A model generated the notes under the pieces. That model was not told the DNA's origin. It searched no databases and saw only the letters and a list, made by a program, of their open reading frames with translations. DNA of 52,940 nucleotides from Oceanimonas aquatica (lineage in GTDB: Bacteria; Pseudomonadota; Gammaproteobacteria; Enterobacterales; Aeromonadaceae), in contig NZ_JAVBHX010000015.1 in the NCBI RefSeq assembly GCF_030732065.1, positions 1 through 52,940 of the forward strand, read 5' to 3'. The position numbers and the translations under genes are program-made. Positions 40,801 through 50,667 of this stretch are shown here, in pieces. How positions within the stretch are numbered: the stretch's first letter is position 1; every line of letters starts with the position of its first letter.

Positions 40801-41853
40801 ATGCCGGCAATGATACCCCTAAACGGGGGCGATTTACATATTCCCTGGCAAAAAGAGCTTGCCCGCGCCTTTACCACTCCCGAGCAGCTGCTGGACTATC
40901 TGGGGCTCGATCACGGGCCCTGGCTGGAAGGCTTTGCCGCCCGCCGGCTGTTCCCGATGCGGGTGCCCAAGCCCTTTGCCGACAAAATGCACCCCGGTGA
41001 CCCGGCAGACCCCCTGCTGCGCCAGGTATTGCCCCTGGCCGGAGAATTTACCGAGGTGCCGGGCTTTGTCACCGATCCCCTAGACGAACACGACAGCGCC
41101 CTGCCCGGCCTGCTGCACAAGTATCGCTCGCGGGTATTGCTGGTGCTGCGCGGCGGTTGTGCGGTGAACTGCCGCTACTGCTTTCGCCGCCATTTTCCCT
41201 ATGCCGACAACAGCCCGGGGCAAGGCGGCTGGCAGCCGGCGGTGGACTATATTGCCGCGCACGCCGAAATCAACGAGGTGATCCTCTCCGGCGGCGATCC
41301 GCTGATGGCCAAGGACGAGCATATTGCCGCGCTGCTGAGCGAGCTCGAATGCATTCCGCACCTTAAGCGGCTGCGCATTCACAGCCGCCTGCCGGTGGTC
41401 ATTCCCACCCGCCTCACCGGCACCCTGCGAGAGCGCCTGAGCCAAAGCCGGCTGCGCCCGGTGCTGGTAGTGCATGTGAATCACGCCAACGAGATAGATC
41501 AGGATCTGGCGGGCAGGCTGCAACAATGGCAGCGCGCCGGCATTACCCTGCTAAACCAGAGCGTGCTGCTGGCCGGCGTCAACGACGATGCCGACGCCCT
41601 GGAAGCGCTGTCGGAGCGGTTGTTTGAAGCCGGCGTACTGCCCTATTACGTGCACCAGCTCGACAAGGTTGCCGGTGCCGCCCACTTTGCCGTCAGCGAT
41701 GATCACGCCCGGGCCCTGATGGCCCGGCTGCTGGAACGGCTGCCGGGGTTTCTGGTACCCCGGCTGGTGCGCGAGATCGGCGGCGAGGTCAGCAAAACCC
41801 CACTCGATTTAAACCTGGAACCCGTTAAGGACACACCATGCATGATTCGGTAA
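40801..41853 (+). CDS. epmB: EF-P lysine 2,3-aminomutase EpmB
   Basis: EpmB is a radical-SAM, PLP-dependent aminomutase that makes (R)-beta-lysine for EF-P modification. It is 350 aa from the chosen ATG; a TTG at 40783 and an ATG at 40810 are alternatives. The radical SAM cluster is CAVNCRYC (C-x3-C-x2-C), within [43 protein letters not shown] and [13 protein letters not shown] are family motifs. It is divergent from efp as in E. coli, and overlaps the next gene by 16 nt. Confidence 0.95.
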   Translation: MPAMIPLNGGDLHIPWQKELARAFTTPEQLLDYLGLDHGPWLEGFAARRLFPMRVPKPFADKMHPGDPADPLLRQVLPLAGEFTEVPGFVTDPLDEHDSALPGLLHKYRSRVLLVLRGGCAVNCRYCFRRHFPYADNSPGQGGWQPAVDYIAAHAEINEVILSGGDPLMAKDEHIAALLSELECIPHLKRLRIHSRLPVVIPTRLTGTLRERLSQSRLRPVLVVHVNHANEIDQDLAGRLQQWQRAGITLLNQSVLLAGVNDDADALEALSERLFEAGVLPYYVHQLDKVAGAAHFAVSDDHARALMARLLERLPGFLVPRLVREIGGEVSKTPLDLNLEPVKDTPCMIR

Positions 41854-42146
41854 TCGACAGGCTGAACGACACCCTGAAAGAGCTCTACCATCAGGCCATT
41901 GACGCCGACAAGAAACTGGCCGCCCTGCGCGCCAAGGGCCAGGCCAAGTTCAATGCGGTACTGCGCGAAGACAGCCAGTTCATCACCCGCGCCGACCACT
42001 TTATGCCCTACGTGGCGGAGCTGGCGGACGAGCTGGAAATGCTGTCATCCAGCTCGGAAGACGAATATCAGGCACTGCTGGCGCGCATGGTGCACAAAAT
42101 TCAGCTGCTGGCCACCACTCTGGGGCAGTTCATGCGCCTTGACTGA
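41838..42146 (+). CDS. Small all-helical protein of unknown function
   Basis: The 102-aa product starts [20 protein letters not shown], has no signal peptide or membrane segment and is predicted by eye to be a set of amphipathic helices. FNAVLREDSQFITRADHFMPY and a final LLATTLGQFMRLD are the most distinctive parts. It vaguely recalls the helical primosome protein PriC, but I would not name it so. AAGGA precedes the ATG, and the gene overlaps epmB by 16 nt, so it is probably coupled to it. Its 3' end overlaps the convergent GGDEF/EAL gene by 17 bp. Confidence 0.7.
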   Translation: MHDSVIDRLNDTLKELYHQAIDADKKLAALRAKGQAKFNAVLREDSQFITRADHFMPYVAELADELEMLSSSSEDEYQALLARMVHKIQLLATTLGQFMRLD

Positions 42147-44088
42147 CGTCGAAGTCGGTCAGCCGCGCCGGCGCCAGGCTTTCCAGCCAGGTTTTGACCT
42201 CCATGGCGGCCAGCGACGGGCTGACAAAGGGCCCCTGCAGCAGGGGCTCGCCACCGAGCGCCACGATCACTCCGCGCTCGGCGGCACTGCTCACACCACA
42301 ACACACCGGCGGCACCCCCAGAAGCCGGGCCAGACCAAACAGGGTGGCGAGCTGACTTCTCGCCTCCTCGCTCTGCTCGATGCCGCTGCAGCAGGACGCA
42401 TCCAGCTGCAGCCAGTCCAGGGGTAACCGCGCCAGCGGCCCCCAGCGGGAGCAGCCGGTGCCAAATTCCGCCAGCATGATGCGCACACCCGGCCGGCGCA
42501 GCTCGGCCAGTATGCTCTGGGCCTGATGGGGCGCCTCCATCACCGTGGGCTCACCCACCTCCAGCGTCAGGGCGTTGCCTTCAAGGCCATAGCCGGCCAA
42601 CAGGGTTTCCAGCTGACCACCCAGGGAAAAGCGAAACACCGAGGGCGACAGCGCCAGGCTGACGAACAGCGTCGGCTGAACCCGGCGCCAGCCGGGCAGC
42701 AGCTCACCCACCCGGCTCAGTGTCCACAGCAATAGTCGCTCCGACAACTGGTACTGCTCGGTTACCCGCACCAGCTCGCTGTCGCCGATATCACCATAGC
42801 GGGGATGCCGCCATTGCAGCGACAAGCGCAACCCGGCGCACTGACCGGATGGGGTGGCCAGCGGATAGAAACGCAGGGTCAGGCTGTCGCTTTCAAGCGC
42901 CGCCGGCAGATCGGCGGCCAGTTGCTGGCGGCGCTCAATTTCCTTGAGCATGGACGGCTCAAAGATGACATAGGGCAACTGCTCATGCCGGCACAGCTCA
43001 AGCGCCAGCTCGCCCCGGGCCAGCAAATCCACCACATTGTCGGCATCTGCCGGATACAACACCACGCCTATCTCCGGCGTCAGATGAAAGTCGTGCTGGG
43101 CAATGGACTCCGGCGCGCTCAGAGCCTGACGAATGCGCGACAACTGCACCCGCACATCGGACAGCTCCAGCACACCGTTGGCTACCACCGCCAGGCTTTC
43201 CCGGCCCAGCAGGGCAATGCCTTCCTCGGGCAGCAAACAGGCTTCAAGACGCCGGGCAAAAGCCTGCTGCAGCGCGTCCGCCACTTCAAAACCAAACTGC
43301 TGGTAGCACCGGGAGTAATCCTTCAGCGCCAGCAGGGTCAGGCTGAATGGCTGCTGGCGGTTTACCTGCTGCTGCAGCCGGTGTTGCAGGGCAAAACGGT
43401 TGGGCAGCCCGGTCAGGGGATCCCGCAACAGCCGGCGGCGGTAACCGAGCAGCTCGCTTCCCAGCAACAGCAACAGCAGCACACCACTGAGGGCCAGCCC
43501 CAGTATGCTGATATACAGCTCCCGCCCCAGCTCCCGGTAGGCCTGGTCATATTCCGCATAAAACAGCACATTGCTGTGCATGGTGGCGGTCATGGTGCGG
43601 GCCAGCGGCTCGGTATAGGGGCTGAGCTCGGCCAGCAACAGCTGATAGTCGGGCGAGCCGGGACGAATGGCCTTGACCATGGGCTCCATGGCCCTGACCC
43701 GGTTTTCAATCTGCTGGATCAGCTGCCACAGATCGGGGCGGTCGCTGAGGGTGTCCTTGAGCTGATTGCTGAGCAGCACCGGCGTGCGGCTCCACAAAAT
43801 GTCGTAGCGCAGCATCAGCTCGTCGTGATCGATGGCGCCGGCGTGCAACAGCCGCACTGCATCGAGAAAACGGCTCATTTCCAGTTTGAGCTGCATCATC
43901 GACCAGGGCACTTCATAGTTACGCTGCTCCAGCAGGGTATTGTGCTGGCGAATATTCAGCAGGGAGTGGGCGGCGCCGATGCCAAACAACAGCATGCACA
44001 ACAACAGCAACAAAATGCCGGCCCGCTTGAAAACGTGCCCGGCACCCTGATGTTCGGTGCCGGGAAGGGGAATAAACAATCGCCTCAC
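42130..44088 (-). CDS. Membrane protein with degenerate GGDEF and EAL domains
   Basis: From a GTG that overlaps the upstream stop (GTGA) the product is 652 aa. Two membrane helices (about 23-42 and 191-211) bracket a periplasmic helical domain of about 150 residues. The GGDEF domain keeps DPLTGLPNR (223-231), but the signature is GRESL (295-299) and the first metal Asp is Ala. In the EAL domain, the EAL motif is RLS (421-423), the NLS Asn is Ala479, DDFGTG is AEFGTG (540-545), the LKID Lys is Gln561 and the AEGVE Glu is Cys597. Neither cyclase nor phosphodiesterase activity is expected. It is best read as a signalling pseudo-enzyme, as in LapD-type receptors, although most c-di-GMP contacts also look lost. 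Confidence 0.85.
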   Translation of the reverse strand: MRRLFIPLPGTEHQGAGHVFKRAGILLLLLCMLLFGIGAAHSLLNIRQHNTLLEQRNYEVPWSMMQLKLEMSRFLDAVRLLHAGAIDHDELMLRYDILWSRTPVLLSNQLKDTLSDRPDLWQLIQQIENRVRAMEPMVKAIRPGSPDYQLLLAELSPYTEPLARTMTATMHSNVLFYAEYDQAYRELGRELYISILGLALSGVLLLLLLGSELLGYRRRLLRDPLTGLPNRFALQHRLQQQVNRQQPFSLTLLALKDYSRCYQQFGFEVADALQQAFARRLEACLLPEEGIALLGRESLAVVANGVLELSDVRVQLSRIRQALSAPESIAQHDFHLTPEIGVVLYPADADNVVDLLARGELALELCRHEQLPYVIFEPSMLKEIERRQQLAADLPAALESDSLTLRFYPLATPSGQCAGLRLSLQWRHPRYGDIGDSELVRVTEQYQLSERLLLWTLSRVGELLPGWRRVQPTLFVSLALSPSVFRFSLGGQLETLLAGYGLEGNALTLEVGEPTVMEAPHQAQSILAELRRPGVRIMLAEFGTGCSRWGPLARLPLDWLQLDASCCSGIEQSEEARSQLATLFGLARLLGVPPVCCGVSSAAERGVIVALGGEPLLQGPFVSPSLAAMEVKTWLESLAPARLTDFDVSQGA

Positions 44089-44582
44089 TGGGGTTCCGTT
44101 CGTACCTTTATGTGCCTGAGTTGCCAGGCCATGTAATGCAAAAATTCCGCCTGCTGCAGCTCGGGGGCCTTGTCGTAGGGCAATATCAGCCACAGCGGGC
44201 CCTTGTCGCGCCGGCTCATCAGGCGGCCGTTTTCACTCCACGCCAGCAGCGGATCGTAGGGGGCCACTTCCTGCCAGTCCACCGCCACGCTGAAGCCGTT
44301 TAACGCCTCCAGATAAATGGTCTGGATGCGGGCGTGGCCAAACAGGTCTTCAAGCAGCACGCGCAGATCCAGGCCGCGGTAGGTGCGGGGCTGTTCCGAC
44401 CACGGATGAGCCGTGGTGATCTCCCCCTGAGGCAATGCCTGTAACTGAGTCAGGGTATAGTCCACCTGTTCATGGGAGCGGCCTTGCAGCTCGATATTGC
44501 CGGAGATGGTGAGGATCACCGGCTCCCCGGCCAGGGTGCCCCATGACACCAGCCACAGCATGATAGCGCCGAGCAGCTTCAT
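44085..44582 (-). CDS. Periplasmic molybdopterin-binding-fold protein (PruR-like)
   Basis: The chosen ATG (GAGGAG upstream) gives 165 aa with a signal peptide MKLLGAIMLWLVSWGTLAG. The mature part matches small stand-alone proteins of the sulfite-oxidase/molybdopterin-binding fold: LTISGNIELQG, HPWSEQPRTYRGLDLRVLLED and KGPLWLILPYDKAPEL. There is no cysteine anywhere in the protein, so the usual Cys ligand to molybdenum is absent and redox catalysis is unlikely. Proteins of this type (PruR in Agrobacterium) bind pterins and control a partner GGDEF-EAL protein. Here the next gene, coupled by a 4-nt overlap, is exactly such a partner. Confidence 0.75.
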   Translation of the reverse strand: MKLLGAIMLWLVSWGTLAGEPVILTISGNIELQGRSHEQVDYTLTQLQALPQGEITTAHPWSEQPRTYRGLDLRVLLEDLFGHARIQTIYLEALNGFSVAVDWQEVAPYDPLLAWSENGRLMSRRDKGPLWLILPYDKAPELQQAEFLHYMAWQLRHIKVRTEPQ

Positions 44583-44751
44583 TTTTCTTCTCCTCAACTC
44601 GCAAGGGAGGCCTGGGCCCGGCCTTTGGAGCAGCAGTCTGAAAACAACATGGACTCAAAAGTTCCATCAAGACAGGGCTGCCATCATACCGAAAACATTT
44701 GATGCAACTGAAGTGTAATTTAGGCGTTCAGGGCGCCGGTGAGCAGTTTTC

Positions 44752-44783
44752 AAAAAAAAACCGGACCTTTCGGTCCGGTTTTT
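44752..44783. terminator. Terminator of groESL
   Basis: A hairpin with stem ACCGGACC / GGTCCGGT around TTTC has A9 on the left and T5 on the right. It reads as a strong terminator on the minus strand for groEL, with a long T-run, and is also plausible on the plus strand. Confidence 0.9.
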
Positions 44784-44827
44784 ACTGAGCAGGGAGTGGC
44801 TCCCGGCAGAATATAATGTGATTCAGA

Positions 44828-46477
<1,650 letters not shown>

Positions 46478-46506
46478 TTATCTTCCTTAAAAGTGGATGA
46501 ACCGGA

Positions 46507-46800
46507 TTATTCTTCGACGATGGCGAGAATATCGCCCTCGGACAGGATCAGCACTTCCTGACCGTCCAGCTTCTCGGTTTTGACGCCAAAACCTTCGTTG
46601 AAGATCACCTTGTCACCGACCTTCACGGACAGAGGCTTAACTTCACCGTTGTCCAGTGTGCGGCCATTACCCACTGCCAGCACTTCGCCGCGAGTGGATT
46701 TCTCGGCGGCGGAGCCGGTCAGAACGATGCCACCGGCCGACTTGGCCTCGGCTTCAATACGCTTGATAATGACGCGATCGTGCAATGGACGAATGTTCAT
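46507..46800 (-). CDS. groS: Co-chaperonin GroES
   Basis: This 97-aa lid of the chaperonin chamber starts [20 protein letters not shown]. The mobile loop is in [20 protein letters not shown]. It is first in the groES-groEL operon, with an excellent sigma-32 promoter about 80 bp upstream. Confidence 0.98.
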   Translation of the reverse strand: MNIRPLHDRVIIKRIEAEAKSAGGIVLTGSAAEKSTRGEVLAVGNGRTLDNGEVKPLSVKVGDKVIFNEGFGVKTEKLDGQEVLILSEGDILAIVEE

Positions 46801-46877
46801 CGATAACTCTCCTGCTGAGTGTTGTTACCTTGTTAGATAAACGGCCATCGGCCGCAAACTTGTTCCGTTGCCTTCCT

Positions 46878-46905
46878 ATATGGGAACGCATTTGCGGCCT
46901 TCAAG
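46878..46905 (-). promoter_or_regulatory. Sigma-32 heat-shock promoter of groESL
   Basis: On the minus strand there is -35 CTTGAAG (46899-46905), a 14-bp spacer and -10 CCCATAT (46878-46884), nearly identical to the RpoH consensus CTTGAAA / CCCATnT. The leader to the groES ATG is about 70 nt. Confidence 0.9.
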
Positions 46906-46997
46906 AGCCGAGTGCAAAAATTTTTTAAAATCACGGGCTCACCGGCGTTATCATGACCGCCGTATTACGCTCACGCCCGCAACATCAAGGTTTTTTC

Positions 46998-48350
46998 GTG
47001 CCCCACTCCAATTCACTGCTCACCGCCCCCATCGGCCCGCAACTGGCGCGCATGACCGGCCCCATGGCACTGGGTATAGTGGCGATCCTGGCGTTCAACC
47101 TGGTGGATACCTTTTTTATCGGGCTGCTGGGCACGGCACCACTGGCGGCGGTGACCTTTACCTTTCCGGTGACCTTTGTGGTCACCTCCCTGGCCATGGG
47201 GCTGGGTGCCGGGCTGTCGGCCTGTCTGGGCCAGGCCCTGGGTGCCGGCTGCCATGAGCAGGCGGCCCGCTTTACCAGCGACAGCCTGTTGCTGTCACTG
47301 GTGCTGGTACTGGTGCTGGCAGGACTGGGGCTGGCCAGCCTGGATTCGCTGTTTTCCCTGCTGGGGGCCGAAACGGCGCTGATGCCGCTGATCCACGACT
47401 ACATGATCATCTGGTACGCGGCTTCTCCCATGCTGGTGATCCCCATGGTGTGTAATGCCGCCATTCGCGCCACCGGTGATACCCGCACCCCCGGGCTGGT
47501 GATGCTGGTGGCCGGGCTGGTCAACGGCGTACTCGACCCACTGCTGATCTTTGGCCTGGGTCCCTTTCCGGCACTCGGTATTCGCGGCGCCGCCATTGCC
47601 AGCGCCTGCTCATGGCTGATGGCCATGGGAGTGGCGCTGACCCTGCTGCAGCACAGAGAACGCCTGCTGAGCTGGCACCCGCCGGCCCTGGCCCCCTTGC
47701 TGCGCCACTGGCGCCAGCTGCTGCACGTGGCCATTCCGGCGTCCTTTACCAGTGTGCTCAACCCGGTGGCCACCGCCCTGCTGATGCTGCTGCTGGCCGA
47801 TTTCGGCACCGAAACCGTGGCGGCTTACGGCGCGGCTTCACGCATTGAGGCACTGGTGCTGATCGTGATGATGGCGCTGAGCTCGGTGCTGGCGCCCTTT
47901 ATTTCCCAGAATACCGGCGCCGGCCTGCATGAGCGCAGCCGTCACGGCCTGTTGCTGGCCATGCGCTTTGCGCTGCTGTTTCAGCTGGGCGTGTTTATAT
48001 TGCTGTGGTGGCTGGCGCCCTGGCTGGCGGGGCTGTTTACCGACAGTGCCGAGGTGAGGCGGCTGCTGCAACAATATCTGCAGCTGGTGCCACTGAGCTA
48101 TGGGCTGCAAGGCTGTTTCATGTTGCTGGGCGCGGCCCTGAACGGCCTGCGGGTGTCGGTGATTTCACTGCTGCTGAATGGCCTTCGGCTGTTTGGACTC
48201 TTGCTGCCACTGGCCTGGCTGGGCGCCGGTCTGGCCGGCGCCGAAGGGATTTTTACCGGTATTTTGCTGGCCAACCTGCTGGCCGGGCTGATCGCCTGCC
48301 TGTATGCCTGGCGGCGCTTTCCGTGGCGAATTCGCCACCCGCTGAGCTGA
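46998..48350 (+). CDS. MATE family multidrug/sodium antiporter
   Basis: This is a twelve-helix exporter of the multidrug and toxic compound extrusion family, using a sodium or proton gradient. The chosen GTG has AAGG seven bases upstream and gives 450 aa; an ATG at 46953 would add 15 residues without a visible RBS. Family signatures are LARMTGPMALGIVAILAFNL, FFIGLLGTAPLAAVTF, RATGDTRTPGLVML and IPASFTSVLNPVATALL. It is divergent from groES. The substrate is not predictable. Confidence 0.9.
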   Translation: MPHSNSLLTAPIGPQLARMTGPMALGIVAILAFNLVDTFFIGLLGTAPLAAVTFTFPVTFVVTSLAMGLGAGLSACLGQALGAGCHEQAARFTSDSLLLSLVLVLVLAGLGLASLDSLFSLLGAETALMPLIHDYMIIWYAASPMLVIPMVCNAAIRATGDTRTPGLVMLVAGLVNGVLDPLLIFGLGPFPALGIRGAAIASACSWLMAMGVALTLLQHRERLLSWHPPALAPLLRHWRQLLHVAIPASFTSVLNPVATALLMLLLADFGTETVAAYGAASRIEALVLIVMMALSSVLAPFISQNTGAGLHERSRHGLLLAMRFALLFQLGVFILLWWLAPWLAGLFTDSAEVRRLLQQYLQLVPLSYGLQGCFMLLGAALNGLRVSVISLLLNGLRLFGLLLPLAWLGAGLAGAEGIFTGILLANLLAGLIACLYAWRRFPWRIRHPLS

Positions 48351-48372
48351 TGGGAACAGGGACTGAAAGAAT

Positions 48373-48452
48373 TGTCACTCCGGCCTTGAGCCGGAGTCCA
48401 TCGCGGTATGCTGGAGCGCCCTGAAAAAGATGCCGGCTCAAGGCCGGCATGA
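48373..48452. repeat. Dispersed palindromic repeats
   Basis: The first element (48373-48399, TGTCACTCCGGC..GCCGGAGTC with a CTTGA loop) is identical over 26 bases to that at 13679. A second inverted repeat, GATGCCGGCTCAAGGCCGGCA, follows at about 48429-48450. It is in the gap between convergent MATE and fxsA genes, like the other copies. Confidence 0.75.
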
Positions 48453-48489
48453 CGAACAGGGTTGTAGCGTTTTCGGCTTCCTAAAGCGC

Positions 48490-48966
48490 TTACTTATCAT
48501 CCTTGCGCTCGGCTTCGCCCTCAAAGGTAACGCCCTTTTTGTCATTCTCGTCGTTCACCCGGGTTTCGCTGTGATAGTAGTACTCGGCGGTAAAGGTATG
48601 GCCCTTGTCGCCGCGCACATGGGCCCGGCTGAGAAAGCGCTCGGCCAGAGCGGTGCGCACCGGCGGCAACAGCAGCAACACGCCGGCAAAGTCGGTGACA
48701 AAGCCCGGCAGCAGCAGCAGCACGCCGCTCAGCGCCAGCATCATGCCCGAGACCATTTCCCGGGCCGGGGTTTCGCCCCGGTTTATTTTTTCCTGGGCGT
48801 CCATCAGGGTCTGCAGGCCCTGAATACGCACCAGACTGATGCCGATAATGGCGGTCAGCATGATCAGCGCTATGGTGCTCCAGGCGCCGATGGCCGAGCC
48901 CACCTCGATGAACACAAAGATCTCCAGCAAACCGGCACCAATGAAAAACAACAGGATCCTGCCCAC
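48490..48966 (-). CDS. fxsA: FxsA family membrane protein
   Basis: This small inner-membrane protein relieves exclusion of phage T7 by F plasmids when overproduced in E. coli; its normal role is unknown. The chosen GTG (AGAGG five bases upstream) gives 158 aa; a GTG two codons earlier would sit on the RBS. Hydrophobic segments lie near 3-20, 27-46 and 75-100. SLVRIQGLQTLMDAQEKINRG and LLLLPGFVTDFAGVLLLLPP are the family signatures. The C-terminal tail is charged. It lies next to groESL, as in E. coli, with the MATE gene in between. Confidence 0.9.
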   Translation of the reverse strand: MGRILLFFIGAGLLEIFVFIEVGSAIGAWSTIALIMLTAIIGISLVRIQGLQTLMDAQEKINRGETPAREMVSGMMLALSGVLLLLPGFVTDFAGVLLLLPPVRTALAERFLSRAHVRGDKGHTFTAEYYYHSETRVNDENDKKGVTFEGEAERKDDK

Positions 48967-49077
48967 AATCACCTCTTTTTGCCGTTAACGGCTTACAATG
49001 GGGTCAAATTGATGAAATGGGGACGCCCGCCGGCATTTTCAAATGCCGATGTGCGCACCGTGTCCAGGGAGAGAAGA

Positions 49078-49509
49078 ATGAAACCCGCCTTGCTGACAGC
49101 GGCTCTGGCCGGCCTGCTGCTGATGCTTACCCCCCTTGTACTGGAACAGTTTGGCTCATCGTCACCACCTGGCAACCGGGTACTGCCGGTGGAGCAGGCA
49201 TTTGTGATCGACCACAGGCGCGACGGCGATATCCTGACGGTTAATATCACTATTGCCCCCGAAGCCTACCTCTACCGGCACAAACTCGCTGCCGAGGGCC
49301 ATCACGTCGAGCTGAACGCCTGGCAGCCTCCCGAGGGCGAAGCTCACGAAGACGAGTATTTCGGCAAAAGCCAGGTATACCGCAACCAGGTGGAACTTCG
49401 GCTGCCGCTGCGCCATGCCGGCCCCGACGCTCGGGTCATGCTGGACTACCAGGGCTGCACCACCGGCCTGTGCTACCCGCCCCAGCGGGTTGAACTGGTG
49501 TTGCCATGA
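49078..49509 (+). CDS. Stand-alone DsbD N-terminal (alpha) domain protein
   Basis: The 143-aa product has an N-terminal signal or anchor (about 4-22, ALLTAALAGLLLMLTPLVL) and then only the DsbD alpha domain. Seen are LPVEQAF, the cap-loop motif DEYFG (about 92-96) and the redox pair Cys127/Cys132 in YQGCTTGLCYPPQ. DsbD alpha normally passes electrons from the membrane domain to DsbC, DsbG or CcmG. Here the eight-helix beta domain and the thioredoxin-like gamma domain are absent; the gene stops cleanly and overlaps the next start by four bases. In E. coli the full dsbD lies in this neighbourhood. Confidence 0.85.
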   Translation: MKPALLTAALAGLLLMLTPLVLEQFGSSSPPGNRVLPVEQAFVIDHRRDGDILTVNITIAPEAYLYRHKLAAEGHHVELNAWQPPEGEAHEDEYFGKSQVYRNQVELRLPLRHAGPDARVMLDYQGCTTGLCYPPQRVELVLP

Positions 49510-49829
49510 GCCAGTGGCATCTCTATCTGCTGCGCTGCCGGGATGACAGCCTGTACGGCGGCATTACCCTCGAGCCCGAGCGCCGCTGTCGCGAGCACAA
49601 CGAGTTAAAAGCGCGCGCTTCCCGTTACGTCTGGTCGCGCCGCCCCGCCGTTCTGGTGTGGCAGCAGGCGGTGGGCGACAAGTCCACGGCGCTGAAACTG
49701 GAATACCGGCTGAAACGGCTGCCCAGAAAGCAAAAGGAGCAATTGCTGAGCCGGCCCGAAAGCTGGCGGCAATGGCTCCTGAAAAACGAAGACCCGGCAA
49801 ATGCCGGGCCTCTGGTTATGACTGACTGA
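49506..49829 (+). CDS. GIY-YIG nuclease-fold protein (YhbQ/UPF0213 type)
   Basis: The 107-aa product is a single GIY-YIG domain: HLYLLRCRDDSLYGGIT at 5-21 holds the two motif halves as LYL and LYGGI. The catalytic Arg is in ERRCREHN, and the family ALKLEYRLKRLPRKQKEQLL follows. YhbQ-type proteins act on DNA in other bacteria, but a physiological role is not settled. It starts inside the stop of the DsbD-alpha gene (ATGA). Its 3' end contains a CCCGGCA/TGCCGGG palindrome that could fold in the mRNA. Confidence 0.88.
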   Translation: MSQWHLYLLRCRDDSLYGGITLEPERRCREHNELKARASRYVWSRRPAVLVWQQAVGDKSTALKLEYRLKRLPRKQKEQLLSRPESWRQWLLKNEDPANAGPLVMTD

Positions 49830-49836
49830 CGAGGTG

Positions 49837-50667
49837 TTACTGCTGAGCGTCCTCTTCCACTGCGGCGGCCACGGCCTCTTCGGCATCGGCGGCCTTTTCA
49901 ATGTCCAGCAGTTCCACTTCAAAGATCAGCACGGCATTGCCGGGAATGGAGCCGGCGCCGGTCTCGCCGTAGGCCAGGCTGGACGGAATGTAGAACTTGT
50001 ACTTGGCGCCCATCGGCATCAGCTGAACCCCTTCGGTCCAGCCCGGAATCACCTGATTGAGAGGGAAGCTCGCCGGCTCGCCGCGCTCAACCGAGCTGTC
50101 GAACTGGGTGCCGTCCACCAGAGTACCGGTGTAATGCACGGTCACCACGTCTTCCGCTGCCGGCTTGTCGCCCTCACCGGCGCTCAGCACTTCGTACTGC
50201 AAGCCGGACTCGGTCACCTGCACGCCCTCACGCTGGGCGTTTTCCTTCAGAAAATCCTCGCCTTCCTTCAGGGTGGCAGCGGCTTCTTCCTTGGTCTTGG
50301 CTTCGATCAACTCGTTAATGTGCGTGTCATAGGCCATCAGCGCCTGCTGCACTTCCTCGTCGGTCATTTTACCATCGGTGGTGAAGCCGTCCTTCACCCC
50401 CTGCAGGATCACCTCATTGCTCAGGCTGACGCCCAGCTCCTGTTGCTTTTCCAGAGTGGAGCCGATGTAACGGCCCATGGACAGACCGATGGCGTACGCG
50501 GACTTGTCCTCGAAACTGTTGAATTCCGCCGCGCCGTCGGCTGACGGAGCCGCGCTAGTTTCCGCAGCCGGAGCGCTTGCCTTTTCAGCCGCCTGCTCAT
50601 CGTTACAACCACTCAACCCCGCCATCACGGCGGTAGCCAGCAAGCTGACCTGTAACAGTTTTTTCAT
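49837..50667 (-). CDS. fkpA: FKBP-type peptidyl-prolyl isomerase lipoprotein (FkpA-like)
   Basis: A periplasmic chaperone and proline isomerase. The chosen ATG (GGAG upstream) gives 276 aa with a lipobox LSGC, so it may be lipid-anchored, unlike soluble E. coli FkpA. An Ala-rich linker leads to the helical FKBP_N dimerisation domain (KSAYAIGLSMGRYIG). The C-terminal FKBP domain has VTVHYTGTLVDGTQFDSSVE, VIPGWTEGVQLMPMG and YIPSSLAYGE. An acidic Ala/Glu tail ends it. It lies near slyX, as fkpA does in E. coli. Confidence 0.88.
   Translation of the reverse strand: MKKLLQVSLLATAVMAGLSGCNDEQAAEKASAPAAETSAAPSADGAAEFNSFEDKSAYAIGLSMGRYIGSTLEKQQELGVSLSNEVILQGVKDGFTTDGKMTDEEVQQALMAYDTHINELIEAKTKEEAAATLKEGEDFLKENAQREGVQVTESGLQYEVLSAGEGDKPAAEDVVTVHYTGTLVDGTQFDSSVERGEPASFPLNQVIPGWTEGVQLMPMGAKYKFYIPSSLAYGETGAGSIPGNAVLIFEVELLDIEKAADAEEAVAAAVEEDAQQ

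Noticed and set aside
42130-44088. Active diguanylate cyclase/phosphodiesterase
   Set aside because: Catalytic residues are replaced in both domains, as listed for the feature.
49078-49509. DsbD truncated by a frameshift or sequencing error
   Set aside because: The stop overlaps the next start codon in a normal ATGA junction, and the following frame encodes an intact GIY-YIG protein, not the DsbD membrane domain.
49793-49808. CCCGGCA/TGCCGGG hairpin as terminator for fkpA or the GIY-YIG gene
   Set aside because: It lies inside coding sequence and has no adequate T-run on either side.
49506-49829. GIY-YIG gene as a homing endonuclease or part of a mobile element
   Set aside because: It is a single short YhbQ-type domain in a coupled gene pair, with no DNA-binding extension and no intron or flanking repeats.
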